Below are positions 11,412-22,994 of a stretch of 64,000 nucleotides of DNA, piece by piece. Position 1 is the first letter of the stretch. Every line of letters starts with the position of its first letter. Origin of the DNA: Linderina pennispora (lineage: Eukaryota; Kickxellomycota; Kickxellomycetes; Kickxellales; Kickxellaceae). Under the pieces are notes generated by a model. The model was not told the origin of the DNA, made no database searches, and worked only from the letters and a program-made list of their open reading frames with translations. Location: positions 62,001-126,000 of the forward strand of contig NW_024468270.1 in NCBI RefSeq assembly GCF_002104995.1. The letters are read 5' to 3'. The translations under genes were made by a program, and so were the position numbers.

Positions 11412-13040
11412 TTACCCGAACTCGCGCTGCATCCTGCCATAGTACTCCATCAGGTCTGCCTTGAGCGACGGCTGCACTGCCTTCATCGCCCTGTCAAAAT
11501 GCTCCATGCTGACCCTGGATTCGTCGATATTCTCCCTCAGTGCAATCATTGCGGCCTCGCGCGACAAATTGGCCAAATCGGCACCCGAAAACCCTTGGGT
11601 CAGATCTGCCAACACATCGAAATCCACTGTTGCATTTAATGGCATTCTGCGGGCCCGTATCTCCAAAATCTCCTTGCGGGCAGCGCGGTCTGGCGGCGGC
11701 ACATAGATGATGCGGTCGAACCTTCCCGGTCTTAGTAACGCCGCATCCACCATATCAATGCGGTTGGTGGCACCAATGACCAGTACATTGCTGGTTACCT
11801 CGACCCCATCCATTTCATTGAGCATGGTCGACAAAATGCGCTCCTGCACCGAGTCGCCTTGGGCATTTGTTTCAAACATACGCTTGCCGACGATAGCCTC
11901 GATTTCGTCAAAGAATATCACAGAGGGGCTGGCTGCTCGTGCGCGTTTGAACAGCTCGCGGACGGTTTTCTCGGCATCGCCGACGTATGGCGAGTAGAGC
12001 TGGGCGCCGTTTACCGACAGGAATGTGGCCTTGGTTTGCGTGGCGATGATTTTCACCAACGTCGTCTTGCTGCAGCCGGGCGGGCCATACATTAGAATGC
12101 CGCGCGGCGGCGTGACGCCCAATCTATGCATGACCTGGGAGTGCTCGAGCGGCCATTGCACAGCCTGGATTAGCTTGAGCTTGGTGTCCTTTAGCCCGCC
12201 GACATCGGTCCAGGTGGTTTCTGCCACATCTATGCCTACGCCACGGGTGGTCGACGGCTGCACGTGCCGCATGGCCATGGCAAAGTCGCGCTGCGTCACT
12301 TTTCCCTTGCCCTTTGTACGGATCGCTTGCATGGCGGCTTCGCGGCAGAGCGCCGATAGGTCCGCGCCGACGTACCCGTTGGTGGATTCAGCAAGCCCTG
12401 CAATGTCGATATTCTCAATGGGCATTGCTTGCAAATAGTGGTGGAGGATCTTGGCCCGGGCGATCTGGTTTGGCACGTCAATCGAGATTTCCCGGTCGAA
12501 CCTCCCCGGTCTGCGCAAAGCCGGATCTAGTGCGTTTGGCCGGTTGGTCGCGCCAATCACCACCAGTCTGCCTCGTCCCTTCAGCCCGTCCATTAGCGTC
12601 AGTAGCTGCGCAACCATCCGCGCCTCCATGCCTGCATTCTGTTGCCTATGCGGCGCAATGCTGTCGATCTCGTCAATAAACACTATCGCTGGTCGGCCAT
12701 TCTGCTGTGTGTGGAGGGCGGTCGAGAATTTCTCCCGCAGCAACCGCTCGCTGTCACCTAGGAATGGCGTCAGAATCTCGGGCCCGTGGATTGTCGTCAG
12801 GGTGGCGTTGGTAGAGGTGGCTATTGATCGGACTAGGTGCGTCTTGCCCACGCCCGGTGGCCCGTAGAGGAGAACGCCCTTGGGAGGCTCGATGTTTAGA
12901 TGCTTGAATTTGTCGCTGTGCAGAATCGGATATGATACTACTTCAAGCAGGCTCCGGTACGCATCCTCCAACCCAGGCAATGCCCCATCGTCCACAGGGC
13001 CTATGTGCGTGCCAGCTAGCTTGTCGGCGAGCGTGTCCAT
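11412..13040 (-). CDS. Tandem-domain AAA ATPase, AFG2/SPATA5L1-like
   Basis: 542 residues from the ATG at 13040. An in-frame extension upstream is lysine-rich, unlike the family, and I leave it out. It has two AAA modules and no N-domain. D1 has Walker A GPPGVGKTH, Walker B IVFIDEID and the sensor and arginine-finger segment GATNRPNALDPALRRPGRFD. D2 has GPPGCSKTT, VIFFDEIEAIVGKR and GATNRIDMVDAALLRPGRFD. The GPPGCSKT form and the compact size fit the AFG2 branch, which acts in cytoplasmic maturation of pre-60S ribosomes, rather than CDC48. At about 540 residues it is shorter than typical AFG2 (about 750-780) because it lacks the N-terminal domain, as I recall also for SPATA5L1-type members; RIX7 is a weaker alternative. 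It is divergently transcribed from the WDR5 gene. Confidence 0.8.
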   Translation of the reverse strand: MDTLADKLAGTHIGPVDDGALPGLEDAYRSLLEVVSYPILHSDKFKHLNIEPPKGVLLYGPPGVGKTHLVRSIATSTNATLTTIHGPEILTPFLGDSERLLREKFSTALHTQQNGRPAIVFIDEIDSIAPHRQQNAGMEARMVAQLLTLMDGLKGRGRLVVIGATNRPNALDPALRRPGRFDREISIDVPNQIARAKILHHYLQAMPIENIDIAGLAESTNGYVGADLSALCREAAMQAIRTKGKGKVTQRDFAMAMRHVQPSTTRGVGIDVAETTWTDVGGLKDTKLKLIQAVQWPLEHSQVMHRLGVTPPRGILMYGPPGCSKTTLVKIIATQTKATFLSVNGAQLYSPYVGDAEKTVRELFKRARAASPSVIFFDEIEAIVGKRMFETNAQGDSVQERILSTMLNEMDGVEVTSNVLVIGATNRIDMVDAALLRPGRFDRIIYVPPPDRAARKEILEIRARRMPLNATVDFDVLADLTQGFSGADLANLSREAAMIALRENIDESRVSMEHFDRAMKAVQPSLKADLMEYYGRMQREFG

Positions 13041-14779
<1,739 letters not shown>

Positions 14780-14859
14780 CCCCGCATGAAGGGGTAGAAC
14801 GGGGATTTATCTAGCTTGTCTTGTATGTTTTTTTATTACTCCCTCTTTTTTGCTTTCCT

Positions 14860-15408
14860 CTATATGAGCAGCCACTGTGGTCTGTACTGCGGGTCGACGT
14901 GCACCGGTGTCTGGAACACCTTCAATGAACTCCTGATCTGAAATCCGGATCTTGGTACCCGAGAACCGCTGGTACTCGTCAAAGATCGCCTGTCATCGCC
15001 CACCCCTGCAGCTTGCGCACGCACCCAACAACACACCCGACTCGGCGGATCCCGCGGTTGCAGTGAATCAGCAACGGGTGGTTACGCGTGTCCAGAATAA
15101 CTGCCAGGATCTCGCTCACCATTGCGTGGTCCATTTCCTCGAACGGCTCCTTGTTTGCTGTCACGCAAAAGTGCCTGAATTTGATGTCGTTGTCGCTGAT
15201 GAATTTTTGGATGGTAGTCTTTGCATTCGCCATCGTATATGTAGATGATCGTGCGCAGCCCCAGCTGCAGCAGGAACGGCTGCGATTTGGGATTCGGGAA
15301 CCCCGATCGGTACACTCCCGGTGCGATCATTGCAAAGTTTAGCGGTGGGACGATCAGCTGGCTCTTGCGCTTGGCTGCCTTTATTTGCCGTTCCTCCTCT
15401 GGTGTCAT
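14860..15408 (-). CDS. SIW14/OCA-type atypical dual-specificity phosphatase, frameshifted
   Basis: Minus-strand homology runs from the ATG at 15408 to a TAG at 14860-14862, but in four frame segments. The N-terminal segment has LNFAMIAPGVYRSGFPNP, the family's opening motif. The central segment carries the catalytic loop HCNRGIRRVGCVVGC (HCxxGxxR signature with Cys nucleophile and Arg) and KLQGW. The C-terminal segments read FDEYQRFSGTKIRISDQEFIE and end in PQYRPQWLLI. Each join needs one base skipped (about 15226-15237, 14989-14990 and 14916-14920). The yeast relatives hydrolyse inositol pyrophosphates. All catalytic residues survive, so sequence error or very recent damage is likelier than old decay. 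Confidence 0.75.
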
Positions 15409-15640
15409 TTAGTCACAAAAACACTGTACAAACGAGAGCTGTTAGAGAGAAAGAAAAAAGGATAGTCTATATACAGCGTCCCCCGTGCACACCTAAATGC
15501 TATACCCTCAGTGGCTATTGTTCGCCTGACTATGGTGTTCAACTAAGAAAAAACTAAAACCCCCTCTGCAGCGAAACGGACAAGATGTATTCAAGCACAG
15601 AGAAACACTTAAAGACAAACCTCTGCGGCGTCGCAAAAAT

Positions 15641-15917
15641 TTAGTGGCCCTCGGCCTTGTGCTTCCTGGCCTGAATTTCGGCATACTTCGGGTTGCGCGG
15701 GTCGTTGGCGTACACCTCAGCTACAAGTGTTATCAGCAGAAATTATGTTAGTATAGCTCTTCTGCTGTTGGCTCCCCCTCCCCCTTAACCTGCTCTGCTA
15801 TCACTTACACTCGCACATGGTGTCCTGAATCTTGGCAAAAGTGTACAGGGTGGCAACGCCGCCAATGATGAACGGGTGCATCAGCTTCATGTAAGGGAAC
15901 GCCCAGGCACGCAGCAT
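15641..15917 (-). CDS. ATP18: Mitochondrial ATP synthase subunit J (Atp18)
   Basis: A small two-exon gene, 15917-15809 and 15720-15641. The 88-nt intron (15721-15808) has donor GTAAGT and acceptor TTGTAG; the product has 62 residues. It starts MLRAWAFPYMKLMHPF, followed by a single membrane segment with IIGGVATLYTFA. The conserved NDPRNPKYAE motif of subunit J/i is encoded in exon 2, and the end is basic and His-rich. Subunit J is a peripheral-stalk and dimer-interface component of the inner-membrane F1Fo complex in fungi. The length matches yeast Atp18 (59 residues). Confidence 0.85.
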
Positions 15918-17015
15918 GTTTTCGATTTGATTGTCTTTGAATTGAAAATAAAAAAACTCGAAGGAAAAGACAAGAGCAATAAAGTGGAATTTGTGCCAAT
16001 TCCGGACTGCTCTATCGCTAATTTTTGGCCCTCTTATTCTTCAGGCCTTGCGCCCAGTTTCCAGCGCGAGATAGCGATTCCCCCTTTCACTTGCCAGTCC
16101 CCCGCTTTACTATCTATAGGATCAGATTAGCAGTAATCAATTAGGGCGATAGTGATCGCATTTATCCAGTGATCACCGCACATTGACATCCATTAGACCA
16201 TCGGCATGGCAACGATTGAACTATTTTACCTACTAGACATACTCTGCTCGCGATGCGAGTTCGGCTGCTAGTCAGCATGGGTTGACACGTCGATAAGAGT
16301 ATGTCTAGTAAAGAATGCACAACAGGCTCACCTGACTAGCCACGATATTCACATCTATGTTTTTGAAGCTTGCGATTCTGCGCCTCCTATATTGGGATGG
16401 AAGCAGCTCACCCGGCGTAAACCCCAGTAGACATATGTTACACCGGATATTGTATATGGAATGCTGCAATATATACTGGAAATATTTGCTTGACGGGCTG
16501 AACACCTGAAGTATCCAGATAAAATGCTATTCAACTAGCGCCCAATCTCCAATTTATTGATTTGCAATTAGATTGGCCCCTGAGGAATGAGCATTTGTCA
16601 GCCATGCATGGCAACATCACATCAAATTTTAGGGACCCCTTTTCAGAAGCCACTTTCGTCAGAGTATACCTTCTCCAGGCCAGTCGCCGTGCCAACCCGC
16701 ATGTATCTCCTCCAAGATTCTATAGCATTCCCGCTGGCCAAAATATATAGGCTGACAAATTGATAAACACTGCACAGCAGTAGCCACGACTGGTCAATGC
16801 CTTCTTGCGAACGGCATGTCCGCTTACCATGTGGAGGAGCACTGGTGTCCCCAGTTTTGCCACTAGCAGGGCAACGGCCGACGTAAGCAGCTCTGGATCA
16901 GTATAAAACATACGATGAGCTTCCCTCTATTCCACACCTTACCAACAGCAGCAAAAGCAGCAGCAACTCTTTCCCCAAGAACACCTCTTCAACTGCATCT
17001 TTCCAGACAACTACA
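15918..17015. other. Intergenic, about 1.1 kb, contains an 80-bp structured repeat
   Basis: No protein gene seen. The region contains the hairpin-rich repeat at 16231-16310, annotated separately. Its 3' part (about 16900-17015) is a pyrimidine-rich leader of the GST gene. Confidence 0.45.
16231..16310. repeat. 80-bp cloverleaf-like element, copy 1 (perfect 15-bp inverted ends)
   Basis: The ends TACTAGACATACTCT and AGAGTATGTCTAGTA are perfect reverse complements. The 50-nt core between them holds three potential hairpins: CTCGC-GAT-GCGAG (16247-16259), GCTG-CTAGT-CAGC (16264-16276) and a weaker TTGA/TCGA arm. The whole could fold as a four-way junction. A near-identical core occurs at 22923-22994. 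It matches no tRNA, hammerhead or HDV-type ribozyme consensus that I know. It could be a miniature transposon or a structured RNA. Confidence 0.7.
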
Positions 17016-17623
17016 ATGACCAACTCTTCAAGCTACACCCTGCGCTACTTTGACGTTCCTGGACTTGCCGAGAACATTCGTACACTGCTTAACTTTGTTG
17101 GCGCCCAGTGGACCGAGGAGCACCCCGAGTGGCCCGCGGCCAAGAGTGAGCAGCCGTTTGGCCGCCTGCCGGTCCTGATCGAAAAGGATGCCAGCGATAA
17201 TGTCACATTTGAGCTCACCGAGTCCATTGTGATCGAGCGTTACATCCTGCGCACACTACGATCTGCTTCCTACTGATGCCAAGGCTGCTGCGCGCCAGGA
17301 GCAGCTGCGTGACCAGTTCACTGATATTCTTCTTAGTGTTGTGTTCTACACCGGCGCCGAAGGCGAGCGCAAGACACAGCTGAAGGAGAAGACGATCGCT
17401 CTCATTGAGACTGCTGTCAAGGTGTACTCGAAGCTGCTGCGCGAGAACGGCAGCAACGGCCACTTCATCGGCAGGCAACACTACCTATGTTGATATCGCA
17501 TTCTACAACATGATCAGCTACATTCGTGCCAACAACAAGGAGAAGGGTGATGGCTTCGCTTCCTACGTTACGGTCGAGAATGCTCCTGAGTTCGAGAAGG
17601 TCATCGCTGCTGTCGAGGCCTGA
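17016..17623 (+). CDS. Glutathione S-transferase-like protein, two frameshifts
   Basis: The start at 17016 encodes an N-terminal thioredoxin-like GST domain: YTLRYFDVPGLAENIRTLL, where Tyr is the likely catalytic residue, then PFGRLPVLIE and a TES substrate-contact motif before IVIERYIL. The frame breaks at about 17252-17254. The helical C-terminal domain continues in the next frame (DLLPTDAKAAARQEQLRDQF, ending GSNGHFIG) and breaks again at about 17473 before TTYVDIAFYNMISYIR and the TGA near 17623. Both breaks are single extra A residues (CGC-A-CAC and GGC-A-GGC). Without them the product would be about 202 residues, a normal sigma-like GST size. Cytosolic glutathione conjugation is the expected role. 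Confidence 0.75.
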
Positions 17624-17881
17624 GCCGGCTCTGCAGTCGCACTTTGCTACTCGCCAGAAGATGGCCATCGCCTAAGCGACACACTTTCAGTATAGTTATA
17701 GTGCCTGGGAGAGCAACATGTGTGGCTTTGACAACAATATATTGTTTGCAATAGTTATGCGGATAACATGCTGACATACCAAAATGGATATGCAGATGTG
17801 ACCCTAACGAGTCCTATGCACCTATAAAGATGATGGAGCTGTATCCTGTACCGGTTTTAGTGTATGAAGAGCCCTCTAAGC

Positions 17882-19156
17882 TTACTCCTTCTGGCTCATG
17901 AACGTATCCAGCTCGGTCAAGATCCCCTGGGTCTCCTCGGGGTTAATAATCCAGCAAGTGCAGCACGCAGTCCTGGTTGACAGATCATTGCCAGTTGACA
18001 AAAACTGGTCCCCGACATGCAAAGTCTCGTCGGGAGCCGAGCCTACAAGCTCCTGCAAAATCTTGACGCCAATTAGCTTATTTCCGATATCCACCCAGCA
18101 ATCGTTACCACCATTAAAGGCGCAGAACGGAATCGGCACATCCGAGGGCGTCGACGACGGCTGGCCCTGGAACTTGAGCAGGGCCATTTGTGACGACAGC
18201 GCACACTCATCCAGCTGCTCGCGGGTGAGCTTCTGCTCCGGCACCAGGCCGACGGCGCGTGCCTTGCGCAGGATCTTGGCCTTAATGCCCATGCGCGCAA
18301 CACAGTCGGCGAGCTCGTGCTCGGCAATATCCAGGAGCGGCTGGACCTGTGCGTCAGTCCATGAGCGCAGGCGCGAGGACTCGTACTGGTCGTCAGAGAG
18401 GAACTGCAGCCGGTAGGAAGCGTTGCAGCGGAACAAAAAGTTGCATTCCCCTCCCAGCACGTAGAAACGGTTGACCTGCTGCTCGGTGAGTTCAGCCTTT
18501 TCAAGGTTTTTGAGCAGGCCAGACAGGCGATGCTCGTAGCGCTCGGCATTGCCACCGTAGCCTGCTGCAGTCACAATGGCCACTGTGACGCCACGCTTGA
18601 GCAGATTCACCAGGAGGCCAGTCAGGGCGTTGTTTTCCTCAAAGTTCTTTCCGTCGTCGTACAGCGTCATATCACCATCAAAGGTGATCAGCTTGACGTT
18701 CCCGGCGATGGCCATGACTTGGGCGGTATTCAGGATGCGCCTAATGTCGTTGAAGCTCGGTGGCACGTGCTTGCGGGCTGAAATCGCGTTGATGTTGTTT
18801 GTTTGCAGGAAGGCCTCCCGCAGCGGCAGCGCAGTGAAGAAATTGCCGATAGAGGGCACCAGCTTGGCCAGCCGCGAGTACATAGGGATGCTGTTTTTCG
18901 TGAACTCGCGGTGCTCGTCGATGAGCGTCTGGATGTTGCCCATGATTTCGGCGTAGCGGAACGCGTTCTCCTCCATGGCCAAGGAGCGACGGCGCTGGAG
19001 CGGCGAGTGGGCGATTTCCGATAGCTCTGACTGCGTCACCGGCTTGGGCTGGGCGTGCAGGACGAAAGGCGTCAGGAGCATGCCTTTGATGAACTCGATG
19101 AGGTTGTCGCGCTTGTGCGCGCGCAGGTGGTAGTTTACGCGGTACTGAGAAGTCAT
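17882..19156 (-). CDS. ISN1: IMP-specific 5'-nucleotidase
   Basis: 424 residues from the ATG at 19156 (MTSQYRVNYHLRAHKRD). An in-frame extension upstream to 19279 is promoter-like and I leave it out. The Isn1 family is visible throughout: HKRDNLIEFIKGMLLTPFVLH near the N-terminus, the HAD-type motif LITFDGDMTLYDDG with the nucleophile Asp and acid/base Asp, VTAAGYGG, YVLGGECNFLF, FCAFNGGNDCWVDIGNK and LHVGDQFLSTGND. It dephosphorylates IMP to inosine in fungal purine salvage. The length is close to the yeast enzyme (450). The 1.3-kb frame is free of frameshifts although genes on both sides have them. It is transcribed away from the SWIRM-MPN gene. Confidence 0.92.
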   Translation of the reverse strand: MTSQYRVNYHLRAHKRDNLIEFIKGMLLTPFVLHAQPKPVTQSELSEIAHSPLQRRRSLAMEENAFRYAEIMGNIQTLIDEHREFTKNSIPMYSRLAKLVPSIGNFFTALPLREAFLQTNNINAISARKHVPPSFNDIRRILNTAQVMAIAGNVKLITFDGDMTLYDDGKNFEENNALTGLLVNLLKRGVTVAIVTAAGYGGNAERYEHRLSGLLKNLEKAELTEQQVNRFYVLGGECNFLFRCNASYRLQFLSDDQYESSRLRSWTDAQVQPLLDIAEHELADCVARMGIKAKILRKARAVGLVPEQKLTREQLDECALSSQMALLKFQGQPSSTPSDVPIPFCAFNGGNDCWVDIGNKLIGVKILQELVGSAPDETLHVGDQFLSTGNDLSTRTACCTCWIINPEETQGILTELDTFMSQKE

Positions 19157-19690
19157 CGTTAAAGAGTGCAAATAATAGCTTGGCAAGTGGCGGTGAGGAG
19201 AAGAAAGAGAAGCGGTTGCGTAAGGGATAGAGACAGCACTAAAAAAATGCGCCGCTGGGACTGCCACTCCGGTGCGCATTCACCCGTTGCAGGCGGTTGC
19301 AGGATTTGCAGCAAGTCACTTGAGCCGGGCGCCTTATTATATTTGCTCTGTACAGGCAGTTTTTCGACAAATTCTACGAAGAGCGCTGATCAAGGCTTCG
19401 TTGTAGACCACACCCCCTCGTCCTACAGCAGCAGCCCCCTATGCGCAGGGACCAAGGCATCAGTGAAGAATTTTAGGCTCTCGGCCTCTGGTCATCTGGA
19501 ACTACCTGGAAACCGGCGCAGCAGCTGCACGTACCTCCATAGAGCCCCAGCTCCAGCTGGCAGAAATTTGTCAAGGATCTTCTGTCCCGGAGCCACCTCT
19601 CTTCTTTTCCTTCCTCACCACTCCCTTTTTTTTTCTAAACCTCATGTTTGTAATTATTGCTTTGCCTAAATTAAACTGAGAATAGTGCAA
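19157..19690. promoter_or_regulatory. Divergent upstream region of ISN1 and SWIRM-MPN gene
   Basis: A 534-bp region between divergent starts, with a pyrimidine-rich tract at 19600-19640. No additional gene seen. Confidence 0.4.
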
Positions 19691-21239
19691 ATGGACGGAC
19701 CGGAGAACCAGCAGTCGCCGCCTTTAACCAACCAAATTGGCAGTCCTCCAAAGGTAAGGGCAATTCAGGGCGCCTCGCACACAATACACAGGCCTGCTGC
19801 TAAGCGTGCCCTGTAGTTTGCAATCGACCGGACGTCCACATGCGATATAGAGCGTGCAGGCTGCACAGAGTTCTTCAAAGGCAAGGCCAACAAGACGCCA
19901 GAGCGGTACATGACCATCCGCAACTACATGGTAGGATGTGTGGGAGCAGACAAAGCCGCAGTATCTGACCAAAATCAAGGCACGTGCCGGACTGCGACAC
20001 TGCGGTGATGTCAACGCAATTGGGCGGGTACACACCTTTCTGGAGAACTCTAATATCATCAATATCGGGGCGACGCGGCGCAGCGGGCCAGTGCGGAAAC
20101 CCCCCGACGCACCGCGGCGGCGGCGGCGGTACTCGCAGGTGTCGAGCTCGTCTGATGACCAGGCGGTGCATGTGCCACTGTCGAGCGCACGACGCCGGCG
20201 GGTACGGAACAATCACGGCGAATGGGTGTATGAGGACGAGCTGTATGGCGGGCGTGTTATCTCCCATGATGTTATCGAAAGGACGTGCAGATGACGCAGA
20301 CGGTGACTACACCTACTCAAGCGACGAGAGCAGCCAGGGCAAGCGGCGGAAGAGGACAAACGGCAAATGGGCAGCCAACAGCGAGTTCCGGCTAATCCCA
20401 TGCCAGGCCTTTGCTGGTGGTGCGCAGCCATTTGCGGTACGCGTCAGTGCGCGGGCGCTGGCGCTGATGGACTTGCACGCGCATCTGATGTATACTGAGA
20501 TCATCGGGTTGCTGGGTGGCCGGTTCTCGGCGGACACCAGGCGCCTGGACGTCGACATTGCGTTCCCATGCCACAGCACCAGCACCACGACCGAATGCGA
20601 GATGGACCCAGCGTCTGAGGTCGAGGCGCGCCGGGTATTTGCTGCACGTGGCATGCAGGTGGTTGGCTGGTTCCACTCGCACCCGACCTTCGAGGCAACA
20701 CCCTTCCGTGCGCGACATCCACAACCAGCACGCGTACCAGGTGCTGTGCCGCCAGAGCGACATTGAGCCGTTTGTGGGCCTGATAGTGTCGCCACCCGGC
20801 GGCTCGGGTCCTCACGGCGTGAGCGACATCAACGTTTTCTATGTCGAGCCACCAAGCGAGCCACCGGCTGACGGCGTGCCATTTGCAATGGAGTACGAGG
20901 TGTGTGACAACGATCGCGATCCCCGACGAGCTGCTAGGCGAGATGACGCGTGTCATCGAGGAGCACTCGTGCCTGGACAACCGCGCTGATTTGGCCAAGC
21001 GCTTCCGCCGCAAAGAGAGCATGACAGTGCTGGAGAAGCTGACCCTGTCGATGCAGTCGCATTGGAGCCCCTCTGTGCGTCCGCAGTGGGGTGACGCTGT
21101 CGCCGAGCAGCTTTTGCCACTGCTCCAGACGTACTTTTGCAAGGGCAGCACTGCAAGCAGCAGCAGCAGCAGCAGTGACCACCATCCTCCCCATTCCAGC
21201 GCCAACAATGCGGGCGCGGCTTGTGTGAGTCACATTTGA
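19691..21239 (+). CDS. SWIRM + MPN(JAMM) protein, MYSM1-like histone H2A deubiquitinase, frameshifted
   Basis: Exon 1 is 19691-19753. A 63-nt intron (19754-19816, GTAAGG...CTGTAG) follows, then exon 2. The SWIRM domain reads [20 protein letters not shown], then [13 protein letters not shown] and [20 protein letters not shown]. Then come [18 protein letters not shown] and a JAMM/MPN domain: [11 protein letters not shown] (catalytic Glu), [10 protein letters not shown] (zinc-binding His pair) and, after a frame change, [14 protein letters not shown] (Ser and zinc-binding Asp). Four single-base insertions (about 19940, 20279, 20705 and 20912) break the frame. No SANT domain precedes SWIRM. The animal counterpart removes ubiquitin from H2A. 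Catalytic residues are all present if the frames are joined. Confidence 0.8.
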
Positions 21240-21328
21240 CAAGCAGCCCAACCAATCGCTGTTGTGGATTGGGCGAGACTCAAATATCGCCCGCTGTTTC
21301 ATAGTCCTGTAGTGCGATCTGTTGGACG

Positions 21329-21336
21329 TATAAAAG
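21329..21336 (+). promoter_or_regulatory. TATA box of CPA1 transcript
   Basis: TATAAAAG about 165 bp upstream of the attenuator uORF and 256 bp upstream of the CPA1 ATG. The spacing leaves room for a leader that carries the uORF. Confidence 0.5.
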
Positions 21337-21501
21337 CCGTCCCGCGGCCCGCGCCTGCTCTTCAGCCCTACAATCCACAACTCTTGACTTTTTCCTTTCT
21401 ACCACCTTCTCTGCCACATTACACACCTTATACGTAGGACGCCCCAATCCTTCCTTCGTGTGTAACTAGTCATACATATACATACCCTCTATTGCCCGTT
21501 C

Positions 21502-21576
21502 ATGTACGTGCATAGCTCCGAGAAGAACTCGTCCGATTACATTGCCGATCAGGTCTGGAAGACATCGAGCCACTAA
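21502..21576 (+). CDS. Arginine attenuator peptide (AAP) uORF
   Basis: A 24-codon upstream ORF whose stop lies 15 nt before the CPA1 ATG. Its C-terminal half, DYIADQVWKTSSH, matches the conserved core of fungal arginine attenuator peptides (DY-I-x-D-x-x-W-K). The last six residues, WKTSSH, are those I recall for the yeast CPA1 leader peptide. The Asp and Trp known to be essential in the Neurospora peptide are present. In Neurospora and yeast the nascent peptide stalls the terminating ribosome when arginine is high. This blocks scanning to the CPA1/arg-2 start and promotes mRNA decay. Position, length and sequence all agree, so I regard this as functional. It is intact although the downstream CDS shows frameshifts. 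Confidence 0.93.
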   Translation: MYVHSSEKNSSDYIADQVWKTSSH

Positions 21577-21591
21577 GTTATCCCGCCAATA

Positions 21592-22882
21592 ATGAACTTC
21601 GCTTACCCGCTCCCCCATTCTCAAGAAGACTCTTGCCACTCGTGGCCTCGCCTCGGTTGTCTCCGATGCGCCCTTCCATGCCCACTACCCGGTGGTCCCC
21701 GGTTCGCTGACTGCTCACCTGCAGCTGCGCTTCCGGCGAGACATTCACTGGTGGGTCGTTTGGCGCACCGGTCTCGACTGTCGGCGAGACTGTCTTCACC
21801 ACCTCGCTGGTGGGCTACCCCGAGTCTATGACCGACCCGTCATATCTCGGACAGCTCCTTGTCTTCACCCAGCCCCTGATCGGCAATTACGGCGTCCCGA
21901 AGCGCACCCGCGACTCGTACGGTCTGCTCAAGCACTTTGAAAGCGAGAAGATCCAGTGCCGAGGCATCATTGTCAGCGACTACGCCACAAAGTACTCCCA
22001 CTGGAATGCTGTCGAGTCACTCTCCGAGTGGTGCGAGCGCGAGGGCATCCCAGGCTATCACTGGCGTTGATACGCGTGCCCTTGTGCATATTCTGCGTGG
22101 CCAAGGCTCCACCCTCGGCTCGCTGAGCGTCGGCGCTAAGCCCACTGAGGACCCAGGACATTGACTGGGTCGACCCGAATGTCGACAACCTTGTAGGCCG
22201 AAGCCTCCACCGACGCCGTCCGTGTCTTCAACCCCGTCCGGCGACGTGCACGTTGCGCTGATTGACTGTGGCGTCAAGTACAATATTATCCGCTCACTGT
22301 GCGACCAGGGTGCCAAGGTCTCGCTGCTCCCGTGGAACCATGATATCACCAAGGAGCTCGATCGTATATGATGGCATCTTCATCTCCAACGGCCCCGGCT
22401 CGCCCACTCACTGCACCAAGACCATCGAGAACCTGCGTGCTGCCTTCACCGCCTACCAGCGCCCCATCTTCGGCATCTGCATGGGCAACCAGCTCATGGG
22501 TCTGGCGGCCGGTCTGAACGCCTACAAGCTCCGATTTGGTAACCGTGGCCACAACCAGCCTGCCGTTGATCTGACTACTGGCAAGTGCGTTATTACCTCA
22601 CAGAACCATGGCTATGCGCTTGACGACTCGCGCATGCCCCAGGGATGGGACCGCTACTATGTCAACGCCAACGACGGATCCAACGAGGGTATCCGCCATC
22701 TGTCTAAACCTTTCCGCTCGGTGCAGTTCCATCCTGAGGCAAAGGGCGGACCGCTGGACACTGGCTACCTGTTTGCTGATTTTGTCAACGAGGTCCGTGC
22801 TACGAAGAAAGCAGCCAACGTCGGTACCATTGCCGAGGAGGCTGTTGCTGCCAAGGCTGCTGTTGCCGGTGCTTCTGCCTAA
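21592..22882 (+). CDS. CPA1: Carbamoyl-phosphate synthase, arginine-specific small (glutaminase) chain, frameshifted
   Basis: The ATG at 21592 opens a Ser/Arg/Lys-rich leader that fits a mitochondrial presequence. The CPSase small-chain domain follows ([45 protein letters not shown]). A class I glutaminase domain carries [11 protein letters not shown], the nucleophile Cys in [23 protein letters not shown] and [14 protein letters not shown]. Seven single-base insertions (about 21604, 21732, 22053, 22153, 22196, 22235 and 22363) break the frame before 22364; after that it is clean to the TAA at 22882. The C-terminus has an Ala-rich extension. The enzyme supplies ammonia from glutamine for carbamoyl phosphate in arginine synthesis. 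The upstream AAP uORF implies arginine repression of translation. Confidence 0.88.
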
Positions 22883-22922
22883 ATTTTCATATTTTCCCAT
22901 TTCTCTACCAATATTATCATTT

Positions 22923-22994
22923 TACTAGAAATACTCTGCTCGCGATGCGAGCTCGGCTGCTAGTCAGCATGGGTTGACACGTCGATAAGAGCAT
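22923..22994. repeat. Cloverleaf-like element, copy 2 (right arm diverged)
   Basis: The left arm and the whole core match copy 1 at 16231 with about three substitutions (one in the left arm, one after GCGAG, one in AGAGyAT). The right arm beyond AGAGCAT is unrelated, so the terminal stem is lost. It lies about 40 bp downstream of the CPA1 stop and just beyond the 3' end of the Fanzor relic, which is on the opposite strand. Confidence 0.72.

Noticed and set aside
16231..16310. tRNA or known self-cleaving ribozyme interpretation of the 80-bp repeat
   Set aside because: There is no A/B-box sequence, no TTC-type T-loop and no 7-nt anticodon loop. The hammerhead core (CTGATGA, GAAA) and HDV-type nesting are absent.
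14860..22364. Programmed +1 frameshifting as the cause of the many one-base insertions
   Set aside because: There is no shared slippery codon or stop-codon context at the breaks, seven shifts in one housekeeping gene would be untenable, and clean genes sit between them. Sequence error is the simpler reading.
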